From positions 39,515-103,514 of the forward strand of contig WHVA01000412.1 in the NCBI GenBank assembly GCA_015179125.1: a DNA stretch of 64,000 nt. Reading direction: 5' to 3'. This stretch comes from Gautieria morchelliformis (lineage: Eukaryota; Basidiomycota; Agaricomycetes; Gomphales; Gomphaceae). The translations under genes were made by a program, and so were the position numbers. The notes under the pieces are model-generated. The model did not search any database, was not told the DNA's origin, and saw only the letters and a program-made list of their open reading frames with translations. Shown in pieces: positions 28,320 through 40,179 of this stretch; the first letter of the stretch is position 1, and each line of letters starts with the position of its first letter.

Positions 28320-28616
28320 GCTCTTCACACGCATGCTAGACCAGTATGATCGGCTACGGAAGCTGAATACCTTCCTGGAGCGAGCAGTGTAACAAGGAGA
28401 AGATGTTCGAAAGCGAGCTGGAGGATTTTGATGATTCACGGTGTGTCCTCTCGGTTGCTGGGATTGACCAATTCTACTGTTGGATTTCCTAGAGCAACGG
28501 TGGAAGAACTAATGAAAGAGTACGAAGCGTGCGAGAATGCATGTTACATTTCTGATGTCGGTGCCTCGTATTCTCGGAAAGCCCTCGTTCAGCTTATGGG
28601 CCACTGCCGCTTTTAG
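28320..28616 (+). pseudogene. Unidentified ORF of the duplicated GST unit, copy b
   Basis: Shares with 25214-25495 the C-terminus CENACYISDVGASYSRKALV ending HCRF and the flanking GAACTCGCAAGGACCGGAGG. An upstream block reads NKEKMFESELEDFDDSR before GTGTGTCC, a longer version than copy a. Small indels separate the two; whether either is expressed is unclear. Confidence 0.35.
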
Positions 28617-28923
28617 AACTCGCAAGGACCGGAGGCTGCGCACCCCGAATGAAGCGGGGTAGGTACGTTTTGGAATTAGTTTCGAATACTTTGTACAGCA
28701 GGTCTATACGCGCCAGACCTAATTCCAGATCCAAGGTACTACTTTGCTCCAAACCTCTTCCACGGAAGAGTTAACCGAAGTTTACTGAGATACAACCTGA
28801 ACCCCGTATCTGCCAGCAATGGAGAAAAATTGGGGTGGGAAAACTCGAACGAACTTCAATTGTGTAATCCATCACAATAGATCCTTCGTACTAGTTGCGA
28901 CTCCCGAGCCTAAGTTCATCCTC

Positions 28924-29883
28924 TTAGTGTACGCTCCTCCACTTCGCACACTGGTCTCTCAGTCGCTCCCATCTTCCACCATTCCAGGTCCGCATTCTCT
29001 GCCATTCCTCGGGACAAAGGAGGAAATGCATTTCCAGGAACGCGGCAATGACAAAGTCGGAGAATGTGGGATGCGTGCCCATGACGAGCGTATTCCCATC
29101 CTTCCCATTCTTATCCAGCAATGCTGCGAGAACGCCGAACGCTAGATGCTGAGGGGTAAGACCACAGGCTACCCATCGCAAACAAGCTACAAGCCTTTTT
29201 CTAATTCTTCCCACACCCCATCCCACTTCTCAGAGCTTTTAGGGCAGACTTCTTCCAGTTTCCCGCCGAGCATAGCTTCGCGGGTGAGTCTCCAATACCT
29301 TTAATGACAGACAGTCAAGGAAGGCTATCCCAATATTTCTACGATAATACCACTCACGGACGACTGCCCTCGTTCAAGTGCTTGAACATCTCCGGCAGCG
29401 CCATGGGGATGGTTACCATCAGGACATTCTTAAAGAAGTGGTCATAGAACAGTTGCTGCAAGGCCTTCGTCCCCGGTGGAAACAGGGCGCCCGTGGATGG
29501 TGTTGGGTAGGTCTCGTCGAGATATTCGGCGATGTGGAAGGACTCTGAGACGACTGTAGGGCCGCCGGAAGGGGCAGTGCGGGATGGATCTACAATCACC
29601 GGGAGGGTATATAAAGGGCTCCCATCAGGTTTTTTCCTGGTCGGCGCAGCGCCTATACTGCGCATGGTGGGCTCGATTTCAGGATATTCGAGCCAGACGG
29701 TCTTGTAGGGTACTCCTTTGTAGTTGAGCGCATACCTGGTTGGATTGGGTCATAAGCTGCACTAACCCCAATATTTCTCGCTACGGTTGGGAATTACCTG
29801 GCCTTCCACATGTTGAGACTCCATGCTTTGCCATTAAAGTCTGAAGGTACATCATATAGCGTGATGATACTGTCGGAAGCCAT
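28924..29883 (-). pseudogene. GST copy 3 (stop and frameshift in exon 3)
   Basis: A good ATG at 29883 (MASDSIITLYDVPSDFNGKA), intron 1 (GTAATT..AACCAG) and exon 2 (YALNYKG...MRSIGAAPTRKKPDG...EGSRP) are intact. After intron 2, exon 3 reads RYWRLTREAMLGGKLEEVCP but meets TAG where copies 1 and 2 have TGG (after KGL). A one-base deletion follows about 15 bp later in the same extra segment. The C-terminal helices are then out of frame. Most degraded of the three. Confidence 0.8.
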
Positions 29884-31639
29884 GTTACTAGCAGTAATGG
29901 TCAGGTTGGGGTTGGGCAGACTTATAAGAAAGAGCTCCTCAGGCTCTCAGCTACGTGGCGTATGAGCGCGTGCCACGCTGCCTTACAGTAATCAACGATA
30001 TATCGGGTATATATCTACGTGGAGAACTCGGCTAGCATGCACTGTTGACTAGCTTACATTGTCTCGCTCCACACATACCTGTCACCGGAGTCCGGACTGG
30101 AAACTACCGGGTTCATGGTTAGTCAGCTTGAGCAATGAGCTAGGTTAGGAGCTTGGCCTCCGTTTCTAACTAGCGCACCACCCAATCGTACACTTCCCGG
30201 GTGGGTCACGAGTGCCGAAGCGGCCTCTGTGCGGATGGCTAAAGGCACCGTTCACTCCCACTAGTCGCAGGCTCAGAAGTGCATCATTACAAAACCGAAA
30301 TGCCCGAAAGCCCGTTTTCATACACTGTAGCTCCGCATATTGGTGGCCGAGGGCCCTCACGAGCGCTCCGAGCTAGAGGTGCGTCAGCCTTACATTCTCA
30401 TAGCTGTAGCCCGCTCCGTAGTCTATGGCGCAGGGACCTCTGCCTATACTGTCTACGCAGGACTATCAACCTGTGCCTGCGGTCTCAAACCTAGTGTGTC
30501 ACCTCCGCTCTAGGTGAGTTCTCAGGCCCTCTCAGACTCACATACAAGGTACTCAATCCTCTCCTGGGACTCACGCTGATATCACTCCGGAGCTACATGT
30601 CTTTGGGGAGCTGGGATGGGAAGATAACCTCTTATTGTACGATACACGGGTTGAAAATCGCATTTCGTTTCATCTTTTTCTTTTGAAATCGACACATGCT
30701 GTAACTATCACTCGCTGATACTGACGAATCCTCTCAGAGACGTCGTAGAGCTCAGGGATATGGACGTATCCCTGGGGCGCGCTGCACCTCAGATTATGGA
30801 ACGAACATCGTACCATAGACGTGACGCCGGCGGGGCGGCTAAACTCCGTCCGCCCAGTCACCACCTGTCACCACTCCCGCTGCTCATGATGTGTCTCCCG
30901 CCTCTCTCGTCCTTGCATCACCGAGCCTGGTCACGATGGATCTGCCTCCGATTATGACTTTACTTTTCACTCAACGCCACCTTCCGGCTGTCCTTCAGGG
31001 CTAACGGTACCTTCTCCGCATCTCAAAGCACTGCCTTATCCTGCAATTTGCTCGCCCTGCCCAAATACTCTTGTGCGGCATCCCGGCTGTCATGTTCGGC
31101 TTGAGCGATCCCGGTGCGGTTGTGTTTACCTGCGATATTGTCAGCGCGGTGTGGCAGTGAACCCCACCCCAGTGTGGACGTTACCCAGATCCCGTAGCCA
31201 GCAAGATCCCGCGCCGGAGGCAGCGTCATATGACGTATCGACAGACCCAGCAACAGCAGAGAGCCGGTCGCGTCTACCACGTGCACCGCGCCACTGTCAT
31301 CAGTGAGCCTAGCCCTTGTCAGGCACCTAGCAGGTGCCACCGCCATGAACGAAGTTAGGAGCAGCCTGACGTCATGTAAGCGGGAGTCATGTAATAGCCC
31401 GAGTTTCATAACGTGCACTCGGGGCCCAAACCGATCTGTTTGGCCAAATCAACAAAGCTCACTTATTAATTTCCTCTTCCTTGCGACATCAATCACCGGC
31501 GCTTCTTTCTCCGCACTGACCACTCATAAGGCCACGGTCCTGCCCGCGGCCCCACTATGGGAGTTAGTGTCTACTGGGGCCGCGGGCAGTCACCAGCGCC
31601 CATCTGGCCCTCACATCGTTCGCCGATCAGAACAGGCTA
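29884..31639. other. No firm gene
   Basis: The first 180 bp repeat the GST upstream flank. 30760-31420 has open frames rich in Pro/Ser/His on both strands that could be the disordered N-terminal part of the following DUF6532-type gene, but no exon structure can be supported. Confidence 0.35.
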
Positions 31640-32344
31640 ACATTGGTCGCCAATCCAAGATGAAGCTGACGGATTTCGATCTAGCATTCCAGCCGACGAC
31701 CCACCTGGGCTGCCGATACTATCTTGTCATTTTCGGCACGAATGACCCTTTCCCCCTTGAACAAGACATGGATCGCTTCCTGTGGGAGGCGTGGCAGATC
31801 GCATGCACCGAATACGACGTCAAGCTCGGCCCAACCCCCGAGGTCTTCACCTTGGTCAGTCCTGACAAACACGTTCACTCCTGAGGTCCTCACTTTTCTG
31901 GGCAAATCAAACAGCGCGGGAGCCACGTTCGCGGCGAGGCGAAGCGCAATGCCCGCCCATTGATTACGGTTCATTACAAGTTTGACGCCAGTGAGGATAC
32001 CGCTTATGAGGAGGAAATCGCCACACTTGTTCGTGTTCTCACCTTGAACAACAGTCTCATTTATGAGTTAAGACACCATACCAGTGCCCTTGCAGTGTAC
32101 CGCTGAGATATCCCAGGACCATGAAGCCCTGACTGGCCTCTTCAAGAACCTATGCGTCGCATGCATCATGCTCCAATCAAGGTCAAAGATTGAAAACTGT
32201 GCTGACAAGTGGAAGGATGGGTGGTGCTGCCAAGTTGACTTTACGGAGAAGCTCTACCACAAGAAATATGAGTGCTATTTGGACAATTTACAGGAATGGG
32301 GTGAGCACACAAAAGGCAGGTACATTTTGGCACAAATGCAGTAG
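31640..32344 (+). pseudogene. DUF6532-type protein remnant
   Basis: Plus-strand pieces in order: DPFPLEQDMDRFLWEAWQIA then CTEYDVKLGPTPEVFTLV (about 31745-31855); GSHVRGEAKRNARPLITVHY and ASEDTAYEEEIATLV (about 31905-32030); CQVDFTEKLYHKKYECYLDN then LQEWGEHTK (about 32225-32310). This follows the layout of a large Agaricomycete family (acidic AW..AC segment, RGE-K--A-PLV helix, IDF-E--Y---Y--HL--L--W end). Function unknown; members are often near transposons. GTCAGT after 31855 and CCCAG before 32110 may be splice sites. Frame changes suggest decay. Confidence 0.45.
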
Positions 32345-33521
32345 AGGCTACATGATAAAGCCTGGTATGTCCCCTTTCCTCTCAACACGCTGATGGCAGC
32401 TGAGAGGTCATAGGGCCTTTTATTGGGCCAGTAGTGTTGAGAAAAACCTACCAACCACTTGCAAGTTCACTCATGAGGATTTCAACACAGCTTGTATGTA
32501 GCACCCCATTTCCATTCTGTGTCACCCAGCAGCGAGCAAAACTAGAGCAAAGAATCATCTCAAACAAATGTATAAGAAGTGATTTGGATACATTTATCAG
32601 GGTAAGTAACGGTATCCCCCTGATGAGCTCAGCTTCGGTTGGCTTGAAACCACTACACACCTGTCTCCCCTAGCAACCCTCTTCCACTGTAGAAAAAACG
32701 AGCCCTATATTTAAGTTCCGCTTGCACTACAGCTAAAATACAGTATGGAATTGTACTGATCTGTAGACCCCAAAAAATTATTTCACAGAGGATTAAAATT
32801 CAGTAGTATACAAGTACTGAAATTTAGGTACAGGACAAAATGCAAAGTCAAACAGTACCAATGACTAATGAGTTATCTTTTTACCTAATCATGATCAATC
32901 TCCAGATCTACGAACACCATCCCTGGCAAAATCACTGCTTCTGTCGACTACTGTCGACTATGACAGATGTTTATAGTTATCATATATATGTATATATAGC
33001 TAATCTATCTGTGTTTCATAAATATATCACAATCGAGACAGTTGCCAGAGCCTGTAAGGCATGCTTAATCCTATCCCTAAAGTTCTTTCTCACAGTCTGC
33101 AGCCCCCCCAGGAAAAGGTGTATACCCTATCATCTAAACATCAATAGTTATATATCTTTGTACTATACATCCATATTATTTTAACATACCTTCTAATCAG
33201 ATCTATCAACCATAAATAATAATATAGTACAGTTATTGTCCATACTTGCTTCTACATTCTCATCTAACAAGCTTCATATATACTTCTAACATGTACTCAT
33301 ATGGTCCATACTTGCCTCTACATGCTATCATTGTACATCTAACAAACTTGCTATATACGTTTAAGATATAGTCATCCAAATCCTATCTGAAATTTCTCTG
33401 TTGTCTCAATACACACCATGTTTCAGAACATTCAAAAAATTTTAGGGTATCCACAATATACAAATTTATCAAAATGATGGACTATGAATTTGGTTAGGGT
33501 TGATATTTTAAAAGATACAAG
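32345..33521. other. AT-rich, no gene
   Basis: Includes an imperfect direct repeat around GTCCATACTTGC(T/C)TCTACAT (33237-33290 and 33303-33350). No supported ORF. Confidence 0.45.
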
Positions 33522-33548
33522 CCTGGCCTGCGCTTCGCTCCGGCCAGG
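33522..33548 (-). other. Helitron 3'-terminal hairpin
   Basis: CCTGGCC (33522-33528) and GGCCAGG (33542-33548) enclose a GC-rich loop (GCGCTTCGCTCC), just downstream of the helicase stop on the minus strand. Fungal Helitrons typically end with such a GC-rich hairpin about 10 nt before a CTRR terminus. Here CTTG follows rather than CTRR, so the exact end is uncertain. Confidence 0.5.
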
Positions 33549-33566
33549 ATGTAATGGACATGGAAA

Positions 33567-34130
33567 TCATAGAATTATTTCATCATAGACAATATTTTCC
33601 ATAGAGTCCTTGCCTGGTGGAAAGCGAAGTCGGTCATCATCTCTATGACGCACATGTGACAAAGCAGTGTACAGTTGACCATGGGAGAAAACAGGAGTGG
33701 AAAGATCTATGGCCACACGATCAAGGGTAAGACCTTGACAGCTATTGAAGGTAGTCGCATATGCAGGTGACAGAGGGAATTGTTTGCGGAGAAGAGTGTG
33801 GCTTGTAGAGGGCAACAAAGAGGTGAATGTGATGCGGAGAAGGAGGATGTTTTCATTGTCAACGTAGTTTAGACCTGCATGGACACGGAGGGCGTTGACA
33901 GTCACGAGGTTTTTTCCTAAGTGAGTGACAACCACTCTACAGTTCTTGACCAAGCCATGCGCGATGGAAAAATTGCGCATTATGCAATATAGACCACCTA
34001 GGCGGATGGAGAGGGAGTGGCATGGCAAACCAGGAGGAGTTTGGCAGGCAACATAGTCAAGGATTGGTTGTGGTGATAGGACATTGGTGTCTTCAGTTTC
34101 TTTAATAGGAGGATATTCATAATGGTTATG
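33567..34130 (-). pseudogene. Helitron Pif1-like helicase, C-terminal fragment
   Basis: Minus strand reads HYEYPPIKETEDTNVLSPQP, ILDYVACQTPPGLPCHSLSI, RLGGLYCIMRNFSIAHGL..CRVVVTHLG, then LSPAYATTFNSCQGLTLDRV and YTALSHVRHRDD to a stop at 33567. These are the last Pif1/SF1 helicase motifs (the TxxxxQGxT motif and the YTALSRxR motif, here SH for SR). The upstream helicase and Rep domains are missing; AT-rich low-complexity sequence follows at 34131. Confidence 0.8.
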
Positions 34131-34674
34131 TAATACAGCATATATGAGTATATAATATATACTATAAGAGTATTAATAACAACATATAGGAATATATAGT
34201 AGTATTTATAAGGAGAATAATAGATGTTATTAGATGATTCTGTATATATTTAAACATCTCGAAGATATATATACACATGAGAGAGTATTAGACTACAAGA
34301 TAGAGTAACAGATACTTGGAGAGATACTTGTAACAGATATGAGTAGGAGTATTAGTATGACTAGTTATAATGAGAGAGTATTAGACAAGCATATGGAGTA
34401 ATAGTAGTTGTGTAGATATTTGTAATATATATGAGTAGTTATAATGATATAGTGTATATTAAAAGTGGGTAGAAAAAAATAAGAAGAGACGTAAAAATTG
34501 GCATCGGCGTTCTCGTCGGCGGAGCGGCCACTTGGGGAGGGACAAAATAAAAATTATTTATAGCCCAACAATAAGATTGGCATATACTTTCGTCCTCTTC
34601 TTTTCTATAATTTGAGAATAAAATGGGTGAAGCTACAGGTAATAAAAAGTTGTGAGCATCCGCCATAGGCATTC
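34131..34674. repeat. AT-rich low-complexity stretch
   Basis: TATA/AGTATTA-like microrepeats to about 34440 (TATATGAGTATATAATATA). No gene. Confidence 0.6.
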
Positions 34675-35321
34675 TGTTACGTATCAAGATTTCCGCAAGT
34701 CAGAACTAGAAAGGACAATGGCTTCAACTTATATGTTGCGTCCCTGATGAACTATCCTCCTAAGTATTTCAGATCGCAAGTTGGAAGTCGGAAAGTATTG
34801 AACTAAACAGAGGTCGGAAGTTGGGTCCAAAGGCAGAAGGCGGAGAGACAGAGGTCATGAAAAACTCGCTGTGCTAAGAACAGGAGATAGAGCAAAGGAA
34901 ATCATGTATCGAAGGCGATTATCTGATTGCAGGATAGTGAGCATGCATGAGGGGCTTATATACAAAGAGCTGAGACAACAGGTAATGGGGTAGTACTAAG
35001 CCAATTCTGGGGAAAGCGGAAGTCGGATAGACATACGGGGTAAGTAACTAATTGCAAACAAAAGACTACAAGGGGGTGCAGGGTAGTGTAAAGAACAATG
35101 GCAAAAGACCAAGGGGTCAGAAAGTATATCTGACATAATGGAACAACGAGACTCCAAAGGGGGACAGACATATGGTCTTGCTGTGCTGCGAGTCAAGTCT
35201 GGTGGGTCCAAGTAATAGAGCCGAACTAGGATATAACAAGGGGCGGGATTGTCAGAATTTTCAGAGGGTCGGAATGTGAGCAGAACTGAGTGTCGGAATT
35301 CGGGAATGCATGGTCATAACA
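34675..35321 (-). repeat. Family A solo LTR with CATTC target duplication
   Basis: 647 bp, TGTTACG..CATAACA, flanked by CATTC on both sides (34670-34674 and 35322-35326). More diverged than the other two family A LTRs, but the ATTATCTGATT primer complement and the TATATA box region are kept. Confidence 0.92.
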
Positions 35322-35326
35322 CATTC

Positions 35327-36177
35327 ATATTCAGCTATGATTTTTTAGGGTTAGTCCTCCATGGAGTGTCAATGGCCAGGGTGCTCTCTGGACTCAGTGC
35401 TGTGCAGGGCAAGTTGGAAGGCACCAAAATGCAGTGGACGACAGTGTGTAAGTTGCATGACTCAGACACTTCCAACAGACACAGCCACTCACGCTTGCAC
35501 ACACTCACTTGTGGGTGCCGAGATTCTGTACCTTGGCAGCTCCTACTGTCCTGTCCTGCAGCGGTATCAAGCCCATTGATGCTAACCTGCACGGGGGCTG
35601 CAACCAACACTGGCCAAATGCATCCTGAGCATGAGGGTCATTTATGGAGTGGGAGTTTCACAGGTGATGGGCTCTATGATTGATGATGGCTCCATGGGCC
35701 AGGGTCCTGATGTGAATGATGGATCGGCAAATGCAAACGGGGTTCTGTGAAGAATACTTTTGCAAAGAGTTCAAAGGTCCGATAGTGGGGATGTTCCTTC
35801 GCTCAATATGGATGGCTGATTTGTAGAATAAACAAATCATGACAAGCAGCTGCAGGCTACTGCCAATGTTTTGTCCCAGCCTCCGGCTGTTGGTGTGACA
35901 AATGATGATAGTACAGGTACCTGGTACTCCAATGTGTCGGTTGGATGGATTAGATAATTGGAGTAGGTGTTATCATGTTCCTAAAGGGTCGGTTCTGAAT
36001 TGGAAGAGATAGTTGAGTATATCACCATTCATATTTGGGGCAGGCAATTGGATGTTATTGGCAATCAGTGTGGTCAAAATTTCTCGGAGTGTCTACGATG
36101 TTATTTCCAGAGGGGCCAGGACTGAACATTCATCCTCAGCTTACACACTCAACCCCCAGGGAGGGCTTACCACTAAG
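35327..36177. other. No gene recognised
   Basis: An open frame at about 35373-35683 (+) is Ser/Cys/His-rich without a known family. Confidence 0.35.
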
Positions 36178-36300
36178 CTACCACATCCATAGAGCCTCTT
36201 TGCTTGCAAGAGTTAAGGCAATAAATTTGCCTTCTGTTGATGAGAGGGCTACAATGGATTGTTTCTGGCAACTCCATGATACATTCCCTCCATCAATCTG
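36178..36300 (-). pseudogene. Copia RNase H scrap
   Basis: DGGNVSWSCQKQSIVALSST then EGKFIALTLASKEALWM is the conserved start of copia RNase H (SW-S-KQ--V-LS-TE-E). Nothing else of the element is evident. Confidence 0.65.
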
Positions 36301-37090
36301 AAAGAAGAATTCCAGAAGGCTAGGAAAAATAGTAGAAATAATGGGAAAAATACCAGATGATCCTAATTTCATAACAATATTGGTGTTTCAGAGGCATGAT
36401 ACCCATTATCACAAGAAATAAAACATCACAACACTCACACAACTGATGTCCAGCCCCTACACAGCTATCACAATAGACCTGAGGCCCCTTGGATCTCGAA
36501 ACCTGGATCATACCTGTTGTGCTTGCCGCTTTGCCATTGAGTACTTACACACAGGCAGAATAATACACACACAGGAGAATTAGGGCATCACCAAGGTAGA
36601 TACAATGCAATGACATAAAAGGAAAAAAAAAATATAAATTTTATAATGTAATAACTTTAATTTTCAAATCATAAGCATAGCCTGCAGTCAATAAAATAAT
36701 GAGAAGAAAAAAAAAAAAAAAAAACATCTACCCCATGAAGCATCCTTCCCCCATCTGCAATGGTGCAGTCACAAAATCCCACAGGTTCCTACCCTGCTGC
36801 ACCCCCTGTTAGACCAGCAGCCCAAAATCCACTGGCACATGTGTCCCTGTCACATCGACTTCTTCATCGAGGTCCCACCTTCCACATTGATTGATACGTC
36901 TCCCTGGCTATGGAGGTTGTAATTGCAAGTGGGGTAGGGGGGGAGGTATTAATCATGAAGAAGTATGCATAACAAAAAATTTCACACTCCATCATTCCAC
37001 AGAGGAGTGACAGGATGTAAGTTCCACTCCAAACTTACACTCCAAACCATGCAGCAAGAGTGAACTAGAAGGTTTGTAGACTTCTACACA
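36301..37090. other. No gene; poly(A) tract
   Basis: A run of about 20 A lies near 36705-36724. No coding signal seen. Confidence 0.45.
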
Positions 37091-38272
37091 CTATGGGCAT
37101 GTGTGATGTAAGTGATGAATGAATGCCTTGCCTATGAAATCTGGGAGTATCTGCTCAATTTCCCTCCAATACAGCAGGAACGGCCCAGATGACCACTGGC
37201 CGATTACCATGACAATCCATGGGTCGATGCCCAGCATGAGCATGTGAGTAGTCCCTCCAATCCTCAAACCGTGACCCTGTAAGCTGCCAAGGCCATTCTT
37301 AGCCCAGATATCATTGCAGTGGTTCAAGAACCAGTCCTGTGTCATTGGTGCCCAGCCCATGTCAGCCATCTCAAATGCAAAGAGTGGCACATGAAAAGGT
37401 ATAAGAGCATTACAAGCTAAGTGCTGTTCGAGGGCAATGATCAGGCTTGTAGAGTCATCTACCTCTATCATGTTGATGTCATCACACACATGGTGCTTGG
37501 TCTTTGAATAAGGAATGTGAAACATTGTGAATTTATGGCCCTGCTTGGCCATGCCACGTGATATGATGGAGGATCAGGAGATGTGATACACAGGGTCAAA
37601 CACCTTGCAGGATGGGATAATGGGCTCAGCAAGACGGTAGCATGCCCAGAAGGCTGTAGCGGCAGTGGCATAGACAGCTGCATCAAAGGCATTGGACAGG
37701 TTGAGGCTGTCTCTCAGTGCAAGTAAGTGCTTCTGGGTCACAGGTTCTTGGTGAGGACACCTGGCCTCCATGGGCATGAGGTTCGCCACACCTCTCTTAG
37801 CTAGGGCAAGGGCCTCACCGCCATGCCATGAAGTGTCTTGTAAGATGTGATAGTGGTGCAGGCCTGCCAGCCAATTCGCGATGCAAGGCTCACTCACTTT
37901 CCCTGTGCCATAATTGGCAACAAACAAACACAGGAGCCGCTCTGATGTGGGAATATGATTGAGTTCAGGTAATGAAGTAGAATCACAGTACTGATGGAAG
38001 TGGAGAAGGCCTTCCCCCCAGTTCTTCCATGTCTTTTTGACAATGGCATTCATGAATACCTCATCAAGGTGAGAGATGTGGGTTGGTGGGATCACCCCTT
38101 GGAGTGCTGCACAGCTGGCAATCGAGTGTGGAGAAACCCATGCGGTAATGCAGTCACAAACTAGGATGTGAGGATGGAATACGGAAGGTGTAAGAAAATT
38201 CTTTGGATATTTGGAAACACAAGGCTTATGACAGTGAGCAAGCTGTGGCTGGGGAAGGTTTGCCTGGCCCAC
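37091..38272 (-). pseudogene. Tyrosine recombinase of a Ngaro/DIRS-like element
   Basis: Two open pieces in one frame, separated by a single TGA at 37574-37576. The first has the SAM-like core-binding domain (IPPTHISHLDEVFMNAIVKK, TWKNWGEGLLHFHQYC) and box I Arg (ATAFWACYRLAEPI). The second has box II HGLRIGGTTHMLML, then VIGQWSS and the nucleophile FLLYWREIEQILP. All R..HxxR..Y catalytic positions are present. It cuts and joins circular cDNA into the genome in DIRS-order elements. A related reverse transcriptase piece lies just upstream on the same strand, which favours Ngaro/DIRS over Crypton. Confidence 0.75.
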
Positions 38273-38599
38273 CCCACTTGCTGATGAAGAGCCAGCACCT
38301 CTAGTGTGGCATGCAAGAATGAGGAGCTAGACTTGGGTAAGGAAATGTTGGAACTCACTTGGGTGCTTGAATCAGACGGGCAGCCTTCTGCAGCCAGGCC
38401 CAACTCGCAGAGATACATGGGGTCTGAAAAGCAAGGAGTTTCATGGCAATCTCCATGGTTGATTTGGGTACAGTGAGGAAGGTGATAATGTGTGCAAGAT
38501 ACTTCAGTCACTTGTGTTTGGGTATGGCCACAGAGTGTACTTGCAAGTCCCGGAGGAAACCGACATAATCGGAGATGAAGGAATATATGCTGCCTTTGA

Positions 38600-38950
38600 C
38601 TGTCACTGGGTGCCATGGCACGCCAAGCGGTAAGTGATTGCGATTATAATGTCGAGATCATACAAGTATATGTAAACTGTGGGGCGGTTCCATGTGGGGC
38701 CGATGCCGTGTACTTTGAGTATGTCTGCAATGGCATTGGCTACATGGCCCTGAATGCCGCCTGCGGTCGCCAGACCGAATGGGAGCACATGGTCTATGTA
38801 GTAAAGGCCTCTCTAGTGGAGAGTGATGTAACGCTTATGGGCGGGAAGCACCGGTGAGTTCCGGTATGCCCTTTGTATGTCCATGCACGCGGCCTGTGTC
38901 CCAGGCGGTGCTGTGATGAGCTGGACAAGCGGAGATGTGTGAGTTACTAT
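38600..38950 (-). pseudogene. Ngaro/DIRS-like reverse transcriptase fragment
   Basis: Minus strand reads LVQLITAPPGTQAACMDIQR then AYRNSPVLPAHKRYI, GLYYIDHVLPFGLATAGGIQ, GHVANAIADILKVHGIGP. This matches the DIRS/Ngaro pattern (D--AYR--PV-P, then LPFGL-SA-GIQG--ADA-VDI). The following catalytic region is degraded (YLYDLD). RNase H is not recognisable. Confidence 0.65.
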
Positions 38951-39059
38951 CGTCAATGCGTGGACATGGATTGAGAACTGAGGAATGATAGTAGAGGACG
39001 GTCATGGTACGGTCCCGTCCAGGATCAGTGTGAGTGTGCATGTGGGGCTGTTCGTTCAA

Positions 39060-39604
39060 GTTGGCTGGACCGTTCAGTTCGTGCGTGATTCTTGGCGGTA
39101 GGCGACCGTTGTAGCGTTGTCTAAGGCTCCCACACAGGTTTTCACCATCTGCGCTCGTCGGTGATGAGCCCGAAATACGACTTGATGCGTTTCAGCCATA
39201 AGCACGCTGTGAGCCTTAAATAGTTGACTTTCCTGCAAATCCTCCTGATAACGCTACTGAAATGTGACCAATAAATAAGTTATGTCCGACGAAGGCTAGT
39301 ACTGTACAAGACTTACGGGTCCGAGATAGGACTACCATGGATGTTCCCACGGTCATGTTTCCTATGGCTCTCACGTTTTAGCACACATATGAAATAAGAA
39401 ACAAAAATGATAAAAAATGAACGCCAGCCTTGCATGGGATTTGAACGCAAGAGGTCGATGTTCCAGAAGCGCATAGTCATTTCACACAGTCCGGCGAGTT
39501 TACTGATTCACCAGCAAGCACGTTTAGACTATAGTGTCAGCCATGGTATATGTATGTATTCTGGATCATCCGCTTGCACTGCAATACTTTGATTTTCGTC
39601 TGAG
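39060..39604. other. No gene; weak tRNA-like segment
   Basis: A B-box-like GTTCAAATCC appears on the minus strand near 39430 but does not fold into a tRNA. Otherwise nothing. Confidence 0.35.
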
Positions 39605-40060
39605 TCAAGTTAACTTATAAGTTTGTTCGAAGAAGCGGTTTTGAATCCGCGTCCCACACGTGGATCGCATTGTCCCTAGAGCCCGACCCAATCGCTTGCC
39701 ATCCCGCGGCAACGCAACAGAGTAGATCCACTCGCGGTGACCTTTGAATGGCCCTGCAATGACATCGCCGGTCGTTACATCCCATTCATACGATCCCGAC
39801 ACGATCCGCTAGCCGTCTCATGACACCGCGACAGAGCTGACTGCGTGGGTGTGGCCCTCGAATGGTCCAGAAACGACCTCGCCGGTTGTGATAGCCCTCA
39901 CCAATGATCATGTCAGATGATGCATTTGCCGTCTTGACAGAACGCCATAGAGTAGACAGTCCAAGTGTGGTTGAAAGATCCTGGAACGAGCTGGCCAGTG
40001 AGCGAGGTGGAGGCTCGGGCTTGTCAAGGTTGGGAAAGGTGGAGGGGTACTAGAGGCAAA
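39605..40060 (-). pseudogene. WD40-repeat relic (NACHT-WD40 type)
   Basis: Three degenerate blades on the minus strand: LTGQLVPG then FNHTWTVYSMAF (about 39990-39930); GPFEGHTHAVSSVAVS (about 39870-39825); SGSYEWDVTTGDVIAGPFKG then HREWIYSVAL (about 39800-39710), with a shifted last blade (DNAIHVWDAD-like, 39680-39650). High mutual similarity of blades is typical of NLR-like proteins in basidiomycetes, where they serve in recognition. Stops and shifts show decay; no NACHT domain in the window. Confidence 0.6.
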
Positions 40061-40179
40061 GTAGAAAGCAGTAGGTCTACCTAGCGTGGGCAACGCGCCA
40101 CAGAGCCATCTGTGGAGCTACGTTGAACCCAGAGTCAGCTACGTGACCTACCAACTACCGACACTAGCTCCGACAGTAT

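Noticed and set aside
39410..39484. tRNA gene on the minus strand (B-box GTTCAAATCC, possible acceptor ends CGCCGGA / CTGGCG, 75 nt)
   Set aside because: T-stem and anticodon stem do not pair and there is no GG in the D-loop; at best a decayed tRNA-derived piece.
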